Shown here: piece by piece, positions 35,188 to 44,927 of the stretch | How the letters are laid out: each line of letters begins with the position of its first letter | Numbering within the stretch: position 1 is the stretch's first letter | NCBI GenBank assembly: GCA_013373625.1 | Contig: JABXHM010000030.1 | Span: forward strand, 27,008 to 91,007 | Source of the DNA: Alteromonadaceae bacterium | GTDB taxonomy: Bacteria > Pseudomonadota > Gammaproteobacteria > Enterobacterales > Alteromonadaceae | Reading direction: 5' to 3' | DNA length: 64,000 nucleotides | Made by a program: the position numbers and the translations under genes | The notes under the pieces: model-generated | The model's input: only the letters and a program-made list of their open reading frames with translations | Told to the model about the DNA's origin: nothing | Databases searched by the model: none

Positions 35188-36912
35188 ATGGATCTCAACC
35201 AGCTACTGGTACTAACGTTTTTCTTTGGTACCATCGGGGCGCTGATTTTTACAAATCAGCGCCCTTCTACTGTGTTTGCTTTGACGGTATTGGGTTTACT
35301 AGTTACCCAACAGGTTACCTTCGATCAAATTCTGCATAACCTGACTAACAAAGGACTCATTACTCTTATTTTGCTGCTGGTGGTAAGCAGTGCGATCGAC
35401 AAAACGGCCTTTATTAAACGTCTTGGACGCAAACTCGTAACAGCCAGTTTTACGAAGTCCTATTGGCGTTTATTTGGCCTGACATTCCTGTCATCGGCTT
35501 TACTCAATAACACGGCTATTGTTGCCAGTTTAATTGGACCGGTTAAACAAAATCAGTACCATGCCGCGTCCCGCTTACTGATCCCGTTATCCTATGCAGC
35601 CATTTTGGGCGGCACGGTAACCTTAATAGGAACGTCAACCAACCTGATTGTAGATAGCTTTTTGCAAGAACAAGGGCACCCTGGTTTTGGCTTTCTAGAC
35701 TTTACTTTGTTTGGTCTGGTAGCCGGTTTAAGCTGCGGTCTGCTAATGTTTATGCTTACCCCTTTATTGCCAACTATTGCCAACAAACAGACCGATTATC
35801 GTGAGTATATTGTAGAAGCCGAAGTCAGTGCTGACTCGGAGTTAGTCGGTAAGTCCGTAGAGCAAAACCATTTACGCAACTTACCTGAACTCTTTCTTTT
35901 AGAAGTAGTGCGTAACGGCAACCTGATTAGCCCGGTCAATCCTGAACTGGTTATTCAGGGGGGAGATAAGCTGATATTTTCAGGCAATGTTAAACATCTC
36001 GATACATTAAGTCATATTAAAGGGCTGACAACCTTTGCCGAAGCTGACGGCATATTGCGCGAAAACCTGACCGAAGTGATTGTGTCTAATCGAGCGCAGA
36101 TCATTAATCAGACTATTAAAGCGCTAGGCTTCAGAGCGTTGTTTGATGCCGCGGTGGTGGCTATTCGTCGCGACGGTGAGCAGCTCTCAGGAAAACTCGG
36201 TGAAATAAAACTTCAGGCTGGCGACTTCTTACTGCTCGCTGTGGGCCCGGATTTTCATACCCGGCACAATTTAACCAAAAACTTTTTTATTCTTTCTGAG
36301 CAGCGTATTGCACGACCGTTGTCGACGCCTCAGGAATGGGTAACTGTGGGCGGATTTTTAATTACTGTTTTGCTCGCGGCCACGGAACTGGTGCCGTTAG
36401 GCATCGGTTTATTGTTTTTTGCCGCCGTGTTACTCGGTTCAAGAGTGACCAATAACGCCGAAATTAAGCGTAACCTTCCCCTCAACCTGATTGTGGTTAT
36501 TGTTGGCGCACTGACGTTGGCCAGCGGCCTGCAACAATCCGGTGTAATAAGCTTATCAACGGAATTATTACTGCCTTATCTGGCTGATACTAACTGGCTG
36601 ATAGCCCTGATTGTCGTGTACGTACTCACCCTGTTACTTACCGAGTTTGTCACCAATAATGCGGCGGCTGCACTGATGTTTCCGTTTGCGTACGGCCTGG
36701 TCGAAATAATAGGGGCCCCGTTACTGCCTTTTGCGCTGGCTGTTGCCTTTGCAGCAAGTGCCAGCTTTATATCGCCTTATGGCTACCAAACTAATTTGCT
36801 GGTGTTTAATGCCGCCAATTATAGCTTCCGCCACTTTATCGCCTTTGGGTTGCCAATTTCCTGTGTCTACTCCTCAATTGTCATTGCACTGTTAAACTGG
36901 GTGTATTTGTAA
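35188..36912 (+). CDS. SLC13-family permease with two RCK_C domains, probable sulfate transporter
   Basis: The 574-residue membrane protein has about ten helices split by a cytoplasmic insert (about 200-375) containing two TrkA-C/RCK_C domains, one around YIVEAEVSADSELVGKSV and one around LTEVIVSNRAQIINQTI. The transport motifs NNTAIVASLIGPV and SFISPYGYQTNLLVF are typical of divalent-anion:Na+ symporters. It begins 17 bases after cysN, so it is probably the operon's sulfate importer. Substrate assignment rests on context; citrate and other dicarboxylates are family alternatives. Confidence 0.85.
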   Translation: MDLNQLLVLTFFFGTIGALIFTNQRPSTVFALTVLGLLVTQQVTFDQILHNLTNKGLITLILLLVVSSAIDKTAFIKRLGRKLVTASFTKSYWRLFGLTFLSSALLNNTAIVASLIGPVKQNQYHAASRLLIPLSYAAILGGTVTLIGTSTNLIVDSFLQEQGHPGFGFLDFTLFGLVAGLSCGLLMFMLTPLLPTIANKQTDYREYIVEAEVSADSELVGKSVEQNHLRNLPELFLLEVVRNGNLISPVNPELVIQGGDKLIFSGNVKHLDTLSHIKGLTTFAEADGILRENLTEVIVSNRAQIINQTIKALGFRALFDAAVVAIRRDGEQLSGKLGEIKLQAGDFLLLAVGPDFHTRHNLTKNFFILSEQRIARPLSTPQEWVTVGGFLITVLLAATELVPLGIGLLFFAAVLLGSRVTNNAEIKRNLPLNLIVVIVGALTLASGLQQSGVISLSTELLLPYLADTNWLIALIVVYVLTLLLTEFVTNNAAAALMFPFAYGLVEIIGAPLLPFALAVAFAASASFISPYGYQTNLLVFNAANYSFRHFIAFGLPISCVYSSIVIALLNWVYL

Positions 36913-36958
36913 GCTTCATAGCAAGTGAATAACATCACCGGAACACTTTTTCCCGCCT

Positions 36959-36978
36959 GACTTACCCAAGGGTAAGTC
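36959..36978. repeat. Perfect inverted repeat after the SLC13 gene
   Basis: GACTTACCC-AA-GGGTAAGTC is a perfect 9-bp dyad with a 2-base spacer, located 47 bases after the stop codon. It could be a transcript-end hairpin (no T-run) or a protein-binding dyad. Confidence 0.5.
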
Positions 36979-37118
36979 GGGTTCCCCGTGCTCGCAACAG
37001 ACCCGCCAAAGATCATTGCTTATGGCTTTGCAGACTTAAATAAACCAACCAGTGCTCGTTCTGCCTGCTTATTACTGTCCACTAACATTTAGATACCCTG
37101 CGGGTCTATTTTCGAGAC

Positions 37119-37155
37119 AAAAAAATCCCCGCGCATAAAATACGACGGGGATTAT
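37119..37155 (-). terminator. Intrinsic terminator of the ABC operon
   Basis: Read on the minus strand, AATCCCCG and CGGGGATT form an 8-bp stem around a 14-base loop, followed by a T-run. It lies about 110 bases after the ABC permease stop. Confidence 0.75.
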
Positions 37156-37263
37156 TATATTCTCATCCGGCTATCAGGCTGCTTAGCTATTTACCGCAAT
37201 CTACAAGGCAATATATACCCTCTTGCACTGCGGTGCGCCTGACAACTTTAAGCAAGGCATCAT

Positions 37264-38457
37264 TTAACGGAAAAGCACCTTTTCTTTGTTAAACCAAAAT
37301 ACGCAGAAGTACAATAACGCACCGGCAATAACCGCTGTGGATGAAAATATTGCGAACAACTGGAAGTAATCCATGGTGCCCTTAATAAGCTCTTTTATGG
37401 CCAGTGCCACGTTAGTTAATGGTACCCAAGCCCAACCACCTTTAAGCTCGACACCAGGCAACATGGCTAACACAACGGGCACGATAACCACAAACACCAA
37501 TGGCGTCATATAACCTTGCGCTTCTTTAAAACTGCGTGCATAAATCGACAAACTCAGCAGTACGGCAGAGAAGATTGCCACAATAGGCACCAGCATCAGG
37601 AACATCAGTACAAAATCAATAGGATTGATCGCACTCATAAATTCAGACACCACTTCCAGCGCCATACTCTGACCTAAAACCAGTCCCCAGATAGCGATAC
37701 TACTTACCGTAATCAGCGCCGACGTAGCCCCCGCCAAAGCGATGGTAAAGAATTTTCCCAGTACCAGCTTATGCCGTTCGATGGGAGAAATAAGCAGGGT
37801 TTCAAGTGTACCACGTTCTTTTTCACCCGCGCCTAAATCGGTAGCTGGGATCATGGCCCCCTGCAAACACAGCATAAAGATAAGGTAAGGGAACATACCG
37901 CCAATTTTTTCGCCCCAGTTTTCCCGTTTATCGGCCACATTCACTTTAGTGATCACAATCGGCTCAACCAGTGCTGCTTGTTGTGACTCATCGAGCCCCA
38001 GGGTTGCAAAGGCTTTTTGCTGACTGGCATCAGCAAAGGTATCAACGATTTTATCCAGGCGACGGTGCACCATATTCAAACCGGCGTCGTTTAAGTAAAG
38101 ACTCAGCTCAATCTGTCCACTGGCGAGTGCATCGTCACTAAAGTTCTCTGGTATCACCAGCACAAAATCAGCTTGTTCAGACTTAACAAACGCCGTGACA
38201 TCTGCGCCGTCATCGATAGCGACCTGATTAAATAGTTCAGAAGCGGCGAGTTCTTCAACCAATGCCGGTGCATACTGGGCGCCCACTACTGCATAGTCGA
38301 GCACTTTATTCTCTGCTTTATCCACGGCCTTTCCAGCCATAAACATCACCAGACCAATTATTAATGGAAACACCAGAATGGGCAGCGCAACCATGAAAAA
38401 CAGCGTTTTGCGGTCGCGCAATAATTCTTTTATTTCTTTTAGCATGACAGTCCACAT
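37264..38457 (-). CDS. ABC exporter permease, NatB/ABC-2 type
   Basis: The 397-residue ABC-2 permease has one N-terminal helix (about 18-40) followed by a large extracytoplasmic region (about 45-175). Five to six helices make up the C-terminal half, including a segment with GAGEKERGTLETLLISPI, a hallmark of NatB-like permeases. Three bases separate it from the upstream ATPase gene. NatAB in Bacillus extrudes sodium; in proteobacteria many relatives are annotated only as exporters, so the substrate is left open. Confidence 0.87.
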   Translation of the reverse strand: MWTVMLKEIKELLRDRKTLFFMVALPILVFPLIIGLVMFMAGKAVDKAENKVLDYAVVGAQYAPALVEELAASELFNQVAIDDGADVTAFVKSEQADFVLVIPENFSDDALASGQIELSLYLNDAGLNMVHRRLDKIVDTFADASQQKAFATLGLDESQQAALVEPIVITKVNVADKRENWGEKIGGMFPYLIFMLCLQGAMIPATDLGAGEKERGTLETLLISPIERHKLVLGKFFTIALAGATSALITVSSIAIWGLVLGQSMALEVVSEFMSAINPIDFVLMFLMLVPIVAIFSAVLLSLSIYARSFKEAQGYMTPLVFVVIVPVVLAMLPGVELKGGWAWVPLTNVALAIKELIKGTMDYFQLFAIFSSTAVIAGALLYFCVFWFNKEKVLFR

Positions 38458-38460
38458 AAT

Positions 38461-39240
38461 TTACACTCCCTGGTTAATAACATGCATGAATGACTGATGC
38501 AGCGAGCCCGGCACTTGTGCTTTAAACTGCTCAAAGGAATCTGCGAAGTGAGTACGGCCATGGTGGATAACCGTGACGCGGTCACACAGTTCCGCCACTT
38601 CGTCGAGGTGATGGGTAGAAAAGATGACTGGCACGCCCTGATCTTTTAAACGACGAATAAAATCGAGTACCGTTTGCGCCGCCATGATGTCGAGGCCGGT
38701 GGTCGGTTCATCCAGTATGACTACTTTAGGCTCGTGCACTACGGCACGCGCAATGGCAGTTTTTTGTTTCATCCCGGTGGAAAAATTTTCGCAGCGGCGG
38801 TCAAGAAAGGTTCTCATATCCAGAATGTCAGCCAACTCTTCAATTTTGTGCTCGATTTTATCGGCCGACATGCCGTGCAACTGGCCAAAGTAGGCAATAT
38901 TCTCGCGCCCGGTTAAACGCCCGTATAACCCGGTAGATCCAGACAAAAAACCAATCATTTGCCTTGCCACGACTGGCTTTTTTACCACATTGGTGCCGTT
39001 AATGACGATTTCACCGCTGTCTGGCGTCAATGCGGTAGATAGCATGCGTAAAGTCGTTGTTTTGCCAGCGCCGTTGGGGCCCAGTAATCCCAGTACTTCA
39101 CCTGATTCACAATAAAATGATACATCCTGCACAGAATGGAAAAACTTTCCTTTTAAACGAGGATCTTTTTTTTCCTGCTCACTCAACTTTTTAGGATTTT
39201 CTACGGTGAATTTTTTTGCCAGTTTCGAAATTTCTATCAT
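38461..39240 (-). CDS. ABC transporter ATP-binding protein, NatA type
   Basis: The 259-residue ATPase has Walker A GPNGAGKTT (about 54-62), a signature loop ENFSTGMKQK and Walker B VVILDEPTTGLD (about 173-184), followed by the switch His in IFSTHHLDEV. The signature is FSTGM, the common variant of LSGGQ in NatA-type exporters. It is the first gene of the two-gene minus-strand operon and pairs with the downstream permease. Confidence 0.9.
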   Translation of the reverse strand: MIEISKLAKKFTVENPKKLSEQEKKDPRLKGKFFHSVQDVSFYCESGEVLGLLGPNGAGKTTTLRMLSTALTPDSGEIVINGTNVVKKPVVARQMIGFLSGSTGLYGRLTGRENIAYFGQLHGMSADKIEHKIEELADILDMRTFLDRRCENFSTGMKQKTAIARAVVHEPKVVILDEPTTGLDIMAAQTVLDFIRRLKDQGVPVIFSTHHLDEVAELCDRVTVIHHGRTHFADSFEQFKAQVPGSLHQSFMHVINQGV

Positions 39241-39574
39241 TCGCCTTCCCTATATTATTGTTGTTTCCGCTCACATACCAATGACCAACTCAGCAAATGC
39301 GAAAAGCAATATGCCGCAGTTTTAACATACTCAATCACGTTGCCCCTTTCTCACTTTATTGTGCAATGACGGAACTGTTTATCTCGCTATAAATCGCCAG
39401 TAAAGTGAGTACACTACTACATAATGAGTATTATTGATCGCTTCGAATGTGCTCAGTAGGTAGTGTGTGAAAATTCGTTACACTTTTCTACTCAAAACCG
39501 TATCAGTTTATGAGTATACTGGCTCGACCAAAAATAGTAATCTCAGAAATGTTACAATTTATAAGGAGTCAGGG
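39241..39574. other. Divergent intergenic region ABC ATPase / Yip1
   Basis: The 334 bases separate divergent genes. A GGAG ribosome-binding site for the Yip1 gene lies at 39565-39568. Open frames reading into the Yip1 gene from 39467 lack start signals. No further feature is seen. Confidence 0.4.
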
Positions 39575-40279
39575 ATGTCAGAAGTCAGTAATCCTTTCCA
39601 GGCATGCAACAACATATTTGTTAAACCCAATGGTGTGTTCAAAGCACTCAATGAAAAGAATAACTGGTCATGGATCGCATTTTTCATTGTGATTGCTATG
39701 AGCATCTTACCCGCCTATTTGTTTATGAACTACGTCGATTTTGAGTGGTACAAAGGCATCATCATAGACACCCAGTACGCTGACGTGAGTCCGGCTGAAC
39801 AAGACATAATCAGAGCTAATATGGCTCAATCCACAGTCATGACTTTTATGATGATTGGCGGCATATTGGGGCCAATCCTCATCAATGCCATATTGGCTTT
39901 GTATTTAAATCTAACCACAAAGTCTGATGAAGAAAACCTTAACGGTTATACCGATTGGTATGGATTTACCTGGTGGGTGGGTATGCCAGTAGTAGTCAGT
40001 TCTTTAATTGCAATTGCACTTATTGCAATGTCCAGCAACCATCAGATTTTACCCACCATTATCAGCCCCCTGTCGGTAGCATACCTGTTTAGTGTTGAAA
40101 TGGGCTCTGATTGGTTTTCATTTGCGCAATCAGTGCGCATCGACAGCCTGTGGTCAATTTATCTGATAACAGTCGGAGTCTCACAATGGACCAGTTTTAC
40201 CACTAAAAAATCAGCCATCATTGCCACAGCCCCCTTTGCCATAATCTGGCTGGTATGGGCCATCATTAATCTGGTTTAG
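39575..40279 (+). CDS. Yip1-domain membrane protein
   Basis: The ATG at 39575 has GGAGTCAGGG upstream and is preferred over an in-frame start at 39467, which would add an atypical 36-residue leader. The 234-residue protein has about five helices with the bacterial Yip1/YIP1 domain pattern: it begins with NPFQACNNIFVKPNGVFKAL, followed by the first helix (WSWIAFFIVIAMSILPAYLF). Its function is unknown; Yip1 relatives act in membrane organisation. The 3' end overlaps the convergent DUF3025 gene by 14 bases. Confidence 0.78.
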   Translation: MSEVSNPFQACNNIFVKPNGVFKALNEKNNWSWIAFFIVIAMSILPAYLFMNYVDFEWYKGIIIDTQYADVSPAEQDIIRANMAQSTVMTFMMIGGILGPILINAILALYLNLTTKSDEENLNGYTDWYGFTWWVGMPVVVSSLIAIALIAMSSNHQILPTIISPLSVAYLFSVEMGSDWFSFAQSVRIDSLWSIYLITVGVSQWTSFTTKKSAIIATAPFAIIWLVWAIINLV

Positions 40280-41096
40280 TTAATGGCAACTGAATGGTCG
40301 CTGGCGCGCTATGCGCCAGCGGCCTGAAGTAGTCGGTATTGTGGTAAAATTCAGCTCTCTGCCCATGATACCATCCGGGCACACCTAATAGGGGTAACGG
40401 CTTAAGCGTCCTTTTATCTGCCAGGCCATCAAGCGTCTTTAGTCGTGCAACCAAAGCATTGTCTAACATTTCATATTGTACCGGCGTTGTTTGTGCAGCA
40501 AAATGTTCCGGCACCACAACAGCGAGCCACTTACCCGTCAGCCCAATAAAAGGTGTCATCAGCATTTCATAAAGCGCATGACCAAAAATTACCGGATGTA
40601 GTAACATCCCCCACCCGTACCGATTGTTAAACAATACATCCTGCCATTGGTGGTTTGCTAACAACTGCAGCTGTGAATTTGCCTGATTAAGATGATTCTC
40701 AGGCACCCCGATTACCACACCACACTCATCAAAATGCGTTAAACGATTACGCCTGGGTGTGCGAGGGTGTACACCATGCAGTGCTATTTCTTCACAATGC
40801 CACTGGTTCATTAGTTGCTTAGCACGCGGATATAATATCCACATTAGCGCATTATACACGTCATGCCAGTTGTGCTCCCGCGTCGGCACTTTGCGCTCTT
40901 CTGCGATGTAAACCTCGTAATAACGGTTGGTTAAATCTGTCTCCTGCTCAGCGACAAACGCTGGCCCCTGCCAGTCACCATGCCAGCGTTGCGCCCATTG
41001 ATTAAGTTGTTCAATGCCTGGCAGTTGCCCCGTGTGGGTACCAAATAGTTTCAACAACCTACCAACAGGTTCAATGTGTTTATCGGTAACTGTCAT
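40266..41096 (-). CDS. DUF3025 protein
   Basis: The 276-residue protein is of the DUF3025 family. It has no signal peptide or membrane helix, so it is probably cytoplasmic. Recognisable parts are YEVYIAEERKVPTREHNWHD and NALMWILYPRAKQLMNQ in the first half, and TRLTHFDECG-type residues (NRLTHFDECG) near 118. It is common in gammaproteobacteria, and its biochemical role is not known to me. The gene's 3' end overlaps Yip1 convergently. Confidence 0.8.
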   Translation of the reverse strand: MTVTDKHIEPVGRLLKLFGTHTGQLPGIEQLNQWAQRWHGDWQGPAFVAEQETDLTNRYYEVYIAEERKVPTREHNWHDVYNALMWILYPRAKQLMNQWHCEEIALHGVHPRTPRRNRLTHFDECGVVIGVPENHLNQANSQLQLLANHQWQDVLFNNRYGWGMLLHPVIFGHALYEMLMTPFIGLTGKWLAVVVPEHFAAQTTPVQYEMLDNALVARLKTLDGLADKRTLKPLPLLGVPGWYHGQRAEFYHNTDYFRPLAHSAPATIQLPLTKPD

Positions 41097-41199
41097 CGCA
41101 AAATCAGTGCCTTAATCGAGGTATACAAACTTGCCGTGAATTTTCTATACTGTGGCGTGAAAGTAAAGCTTTTAACGACAATAAATCAGAGACAATAAA

Positions 41200-42840
41200 A
41201 TGAAAAAAATCCTCTATCCATTGCTGGTATCAGGTTGTGCATTATTAAGCGCGTGCACGGCAGAGTCGCCAGTTCCACAAGTGACAGAACAAGACAACTT
41301 TGACGAAGTGTACGCCAGCATCACTGCTGATAAAATAGCCACCCCACTCAAAACACTCGCGTCAGATGAATTTGAAGGCCGCCTGCCGACTACCGAAGGT
41401 GAAAAGAAAACCCTGGATTATCTGACGACTGAATTTAAACGTCTCGGCCTGGAGCCTGGTAACGGCGATAGCTATTTACAAGAAGTGGCATTAATGGAGA
41501 TTACCGCCGATCCTGCAATGACAATGACCATCGGTGATAATACCTTTGATTACAAAGTGGATATGGTAGCCAGCTCAAAGCGTGAGCAACAACAAGTGAA
41601 TCTTACCGATTCTGAATTAGTTTTTGTTGGCTATGGCATAAACGCGCCGGAATATGACTGGAATGACTATGAAGGTTTAGATGTTACAGGTAAAACTGTG
41701 GTGATGTTAGTTAACGACCCTGGCTTTGAAAACCCACAAAGTGGTAAATTTCAGGGCACCACTATGACCTACTATGGACGCTGGAGTTATAAATACGAAG
41801 AGGCCAGTCGTCAGGGCGCTGCCGGCGCTATTATTGTTCACGAAACAGCACCCGCTTCGTATGGTTGGTCGGTGGTGGCCAACAGCTGGAGTGGCCCGCA
41901 GTATGGCCTGGTTAGCCCCGATAAAGGCGCGAGCCGGGTTGCCGTTGAGGGCTGGTTAACTTTAGATGCTGCCACACGGGTATTTGCCGATGCAGGATTA
42001 AATTTTGCTGAAGAAAAAGCCAAAGCCTTGCAAGGCCCCTACTCTGTTTCCTTGGATCAAACCATGTCTGTTACGGTCAATAACACATACCAGGCATCAA
42101 AGAGTTACAATGTTATTGCCACGCTGCCCGGTAGTAAGCGCCCGGATGAACACGTCATTTACACATCACACTGGGACCATCTGGGTAAGGATGAGAGTCT
42201 CGAAGGCGATCAAATTTATAATGGTGCGCATGATAACGCCACCGGCACAGCGGCCGCACTGGTGATGGCTGACGCGTTCACGCAACTTAAGCCTGCGCCA
42301 GAACGATCTATTACCTTCCTGATTGTAACGGCCGAGGAACAAGGACTGTTAGGATCAAAATACTACGCAGAAAATCCGCTAATCCCGCTCGATAAAACCG
42401 TGGCTAACATCAATATGGACGCGATGAATGTGCTCGGTAAAACCAAAGATATTGCTGTCATTGGTATGGGCAAATCTGATCTGGAACAGGAGCTGACAAT
42501 TGCTGCCCAGCGTCAGGGACGTGTGGTGACCCAGGAAGACAGACCTGAAGCAGGTTATTATTACCGCTCTGATCATTTTAGTTTTGCCAAAGCCGGTGTG
42601 CCCGCGTTATATGCTAAAGGTGGCAGCGAACCTTTTGATGAAGCCACAGCAAATTATCGCAAGCGTACCAAGGTTATTGTTACCGGCTGTTATCATCAGG
42701 TATGTGATAAGTTTCGTGAGGACTGGGATTTAAGTGGTATCGTTCAGGACACACAGTTACTTATGGAAGTGGGTGTCCTGGTAGCCAATAAACCCACCTG
42801 GCCCGCCTGGAGTGAAACCAGCGAGTTTCAACGCAAGTAA
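41200..42840 (+). CDS. M28 aminopeptidase lipoprotein with PA domain
   Basis: The 546-residue protein has a lipoprotein signal ending in LLSAC (Cys 19), so it is probably anchored to the outer membrane. A protease-associated (PA) domain lies at about 140-270. The M28 catalytic core shows SHWDHLG (His/Asp), NGAHDNATGTAA (bridging Asp), VTAEEQGLLGS (Glu-Glu), NINMDAMN (Asp) and YRSDHFSFAKAGVP (His), a complete two-zinc set. It would trim peptides from their N-termini outside the cytoplasm. Confidence 0.92.
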   Translation: MKKILYPLLVSGCALLSACTAESPVPQVTEQDNFDEVYASITADKIATPLKTLASDEFEGRLPTTEGEKKTLDYLTTEFKRLGLEPGNGDSYLQEVALMEITADPAMTMTIGDNTFDYKVDMVASSKREQQQVNLTDSELVFVGYGINAPEYDWNDYEGLDVTGKTVVMLVNDPGFENPQSGKFQGTTMTYYGRWSYKYEEASRQGAAGAIIVHETAPASYGWSVVANSWSGPQYGLVSPDKGASRVAVEGWLTLDAATRVFADAGLNFAEEKAKALQGPYSVSLDQTMSVTVNNTYQASKSYNVIATLPGSKRPDEHVIYTSHWDHLGKDESLEGDQIYNGAHDNATGTAAALVMADAFTQLKPAPERSITFLIVTAEEQGLLGSKYYAENPLIPLDKTVANINMDAMNVLGKTKDIAVIGMGKSDLEQELTIAAQRQGRVVTQEDRPEAGYYYRSDHFSFAKAGVPALYAKGGSEPFDEATANYRKRTKVIVTGCYHQVCDKFREDWDLSGIVQDTQLLMEVGVLVANKPTWPAWSETSEFQRK

Positions 42841-43145
42841 TTACAACCAGCGTGACTTAGCATGATTATAGCCACCACAAAATGATGAAAAATCAACCAC
42901 AGTGACAAAGTGGTGCTGCACCTTTTGTTAAAACGACTTTAAAAACCGCCAATTCAGGCGGTTTTTTGTTGTTAAATCATTAAATCGGCCAGAATGTACT
43001 TGCATTTTTTACTCATACTGGCACATTCAGTAGTCGCGAGTGATAAGGTTTAACCTGCAATAACAATAATACACCGCTGTACACCAAATCGAGCACCGAC
43101 AGAAAACACTATCCTTTAACTTTGTGACTAGAGAGAACGCTTTTT
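42841..43145. other. Intergenic region M28 lipoprotein / asnB
   Basis: The 305 bases hold the terminator at 42941-42968 and the presumed asnB promoter. No gene is seen. Confidence 0.5.
42941..42968 (+). terminator. Intrinsic terminator after the M28 lipoprotein gene
   Basis: AAAAACCGCC-AATTCA-GGCGGTTTTTT is a strong stem with a T-run, about 100 bases after the stop codon. Confidence 0.9.
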
Positions 43146-44813
43146 ATGTGTGGTATTTTCGGTATCTTAGATATCAAATCCGATGTGTCTGAAATCAGAA
43201 CCCAAGCTTTGGAACTCACCAAAACGCTGCGTCATCGCGGCCCCGACTGGTCCGGCATCTGGAATAATAATAATACCATTTTGTGTCACGAGCGTTTAGC
43301 TATCGTCGATGTTGATACGGGTGCGCAGCCACTCATTAGCGACACCGGAGATCAAGTGCTGGCTGTAAACGGTGAAATTTATAACCACAAACAGTTAGCC
43401 AAAGAACTCGACCAACCCTATAACTTTAAAACACGCTCAGATTGCGAAGTCATTTTACCTTTGTATCAACAGCGCGGCATTGATTTTATTGACGATTTAC
43501 AAGGCATGTTTGCTTTTATTCTTTATGATGAAAAAGAAGATGCCTACCTGATTGCCCGTGACCATATTGGTATTATTCCGCTTTACACCGGTTACGATGA
43601 ACACGGTAATTTCTACGTTGCATCAGAAATGAAAGCGCTGGCGCCGATTTGTAAATCCATTAGTGAATTTCCTCCCGGCCACTATCTGTGGAGCAAAACC
43701 GGTGAGATGAAAAAGTATTACAAGCGCGACTGGATGGAGTATGACGCCGTTAAAGATAATGAGTCAGACATCAAAGCGCTGCGTGTCGCGTTTGAAAAGG
43801 CCGTGAAATCACATATGATGTCAGATGTGCCTTATGCCGTATTACTGTCGGGTGGCTTAGACTCCTCGCTGGTATCAGCAGTAGCGGCGAAATATGTTGC
43901 TAAACGCGTAGAAGACGAAGACAAATCTGATGCCTGGTGGCCTCGTCTGCACTCGTTTGCCGTGGGCCTGGAAGGTGCGCCGGATTTGCAGGCGGCAAAG
44001 AAAGTCGCCGACATGATTGGCACCGTGCATCACGAAATACACTTTACCATTCAGGAAGGTTTAGATGCCATTCGTGACGTCATTTACCATCTCGAAACTT
44101 ACGATACAACAACCATTCGCGCTGCCACGCCAATGTACCTGATGACCCGCAAAATTAAAGCGATGGGCATTAAAATGGTACTTTCTGGTGAAGGTGCTGA
44201 TGAAATCTTTGGTGGGTATTTGTATTTCCATAAAGCGCCCAATGCCAAAGAATTTCATGAAGAGACTGTCCGCAAGCTGGACCGCTTACACATGTTCGAC
44301 TGTGCCCGCGCTAACAAAGCAACGTCGGCATGGGGGGTTGAAGCACGAGTACCTTTCCTTGATAAGGAATTCATGGATGTGGCCATGCGCCTGAATCCTA
44401 AAGACAAGATGTGTGGCAACGGTAAGATGGAAAAGTACATCCTGCGCGAAGCCTTCGACAACGGCGATACACTGCCAGCAGAAGTGTTGTGGCGTCAAAA
44501 AGAACAGTTTGGTGACGGTGTCGGTTATTCCTGGATTGACTCAATAAAAGACTTTGTCGAGGCTGAAGTATCGGCTCAGCAACTGGCGTCAGCGGAGTTC
44601 CGCTTCCCGGTCAATACCCCTGATACCAAAGAAGGGTATTATTACCGTACTATCTTCGAGAGCTACTTCCCGCAGGAAAGCGCAGCGCGCTGTGTACCGG
44701 GCGGTAAATCGATTGCGTGTAGTACCGTCGAAGCACTTGAGTGGGATGAAAGCTTTAAAAACAATGCAGACCCGTCAGGACGCTCTATGCGCGACGTTCA
44801 CGGTAAAGCGTAA
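43146..44813 (+). CDS. asnB: Glutamine-hydrolysing asparagine synthase B
   Basis: The 555-residue enzyme makes asparagine from aspartate, glutamine and ATP. The start is certain because the Ntn nucleophile Cys must follow Met (MCGIFG). The glutaminase domain covers about 1-190 with CHERLAIVD and VNGEIYNH. The synthetase domain carries the PP-loop LSGGLDSSLVSA near 233 and SGEGADEIFGGY near 345. The length matches E. coli AsnB (554). It is a single-gene unit with its own terminator. Confidence 0.97.
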   Translation: MCGIFGILDIKSDVSEIRTQALELTKTLRHRGPDWSGIWNNNNTILCHERLAIVDVDTGAQPLISDTGDQVLAVNGEIYNHKQLAKELDQPYNFKTRSDCEVILPLYQQRGIDFIDDLQGMFAFILYDEKEDAYLIARDHIGIIPLYTGYDEHGNFYVASEMKALAPICKSISEFPPGHYLWSKTGEMKKYYKRDWMEYDAVKDNESDIKALRVAFEKAVKSHMMSDVPYAVLLSGGLDSSLVSAVAAKYVAKRVEDEDKSDAWWPRLHSFAVGLEGAPDLQAAKKVADMIGTVHHEIHFTIQEGLDAIRDVIYHLETYDTTTIRAATPMYLMTRKIKAMGIKMVLSGEGADEIFGGYLYFHKAPNAKEFHEETVRKLDRLHMFDCARANKATSAWGVEARVPFLDKEFMDVAMRLNPKDKMCGNGKMEKYILREAFDNGDTLPAEVLWRQKEQFGDGVGYSWIDSIKDFVEAEVSAQQLASAEFRFPVNTPDTKEGYYYRTIFESYFPQESAARCVPGGKSIACSTVEALEWDESFKNNADPSGRSMRDVHGKA

Positions 44814-44838
44814 CGCCCCGAATCAACACTAAAACACT

Positions 44839-44868
44839 AAAAAACAGCACCGCAGGGTGCTGTTTTTA
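44839..44868 (+). terminator. Intrinsic terminator after asnB
   Basis: CAGCACC and GGTGCTG form a 7-bp stem around a 4-base loop, with A-run and T-run flanks, 26 bases after the asnB stop. Confidence 0.9.
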
Positions 44869-44927
44869 TTTATGCTTTAAAGAATTGTTTATCCTCACTA
44901 TCTGACTGATGTGTCCATACTATGAGT

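Larger units (their letters stand above)
36913..37263. other. Convergent intergenic region, SLC13 gene / ABC permease
   Basis: The 351 bases contain the dyad at 36959-36978 and the ABC-operon terminator at 37119-37155. No gene is seen. Confidence 0.5.
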
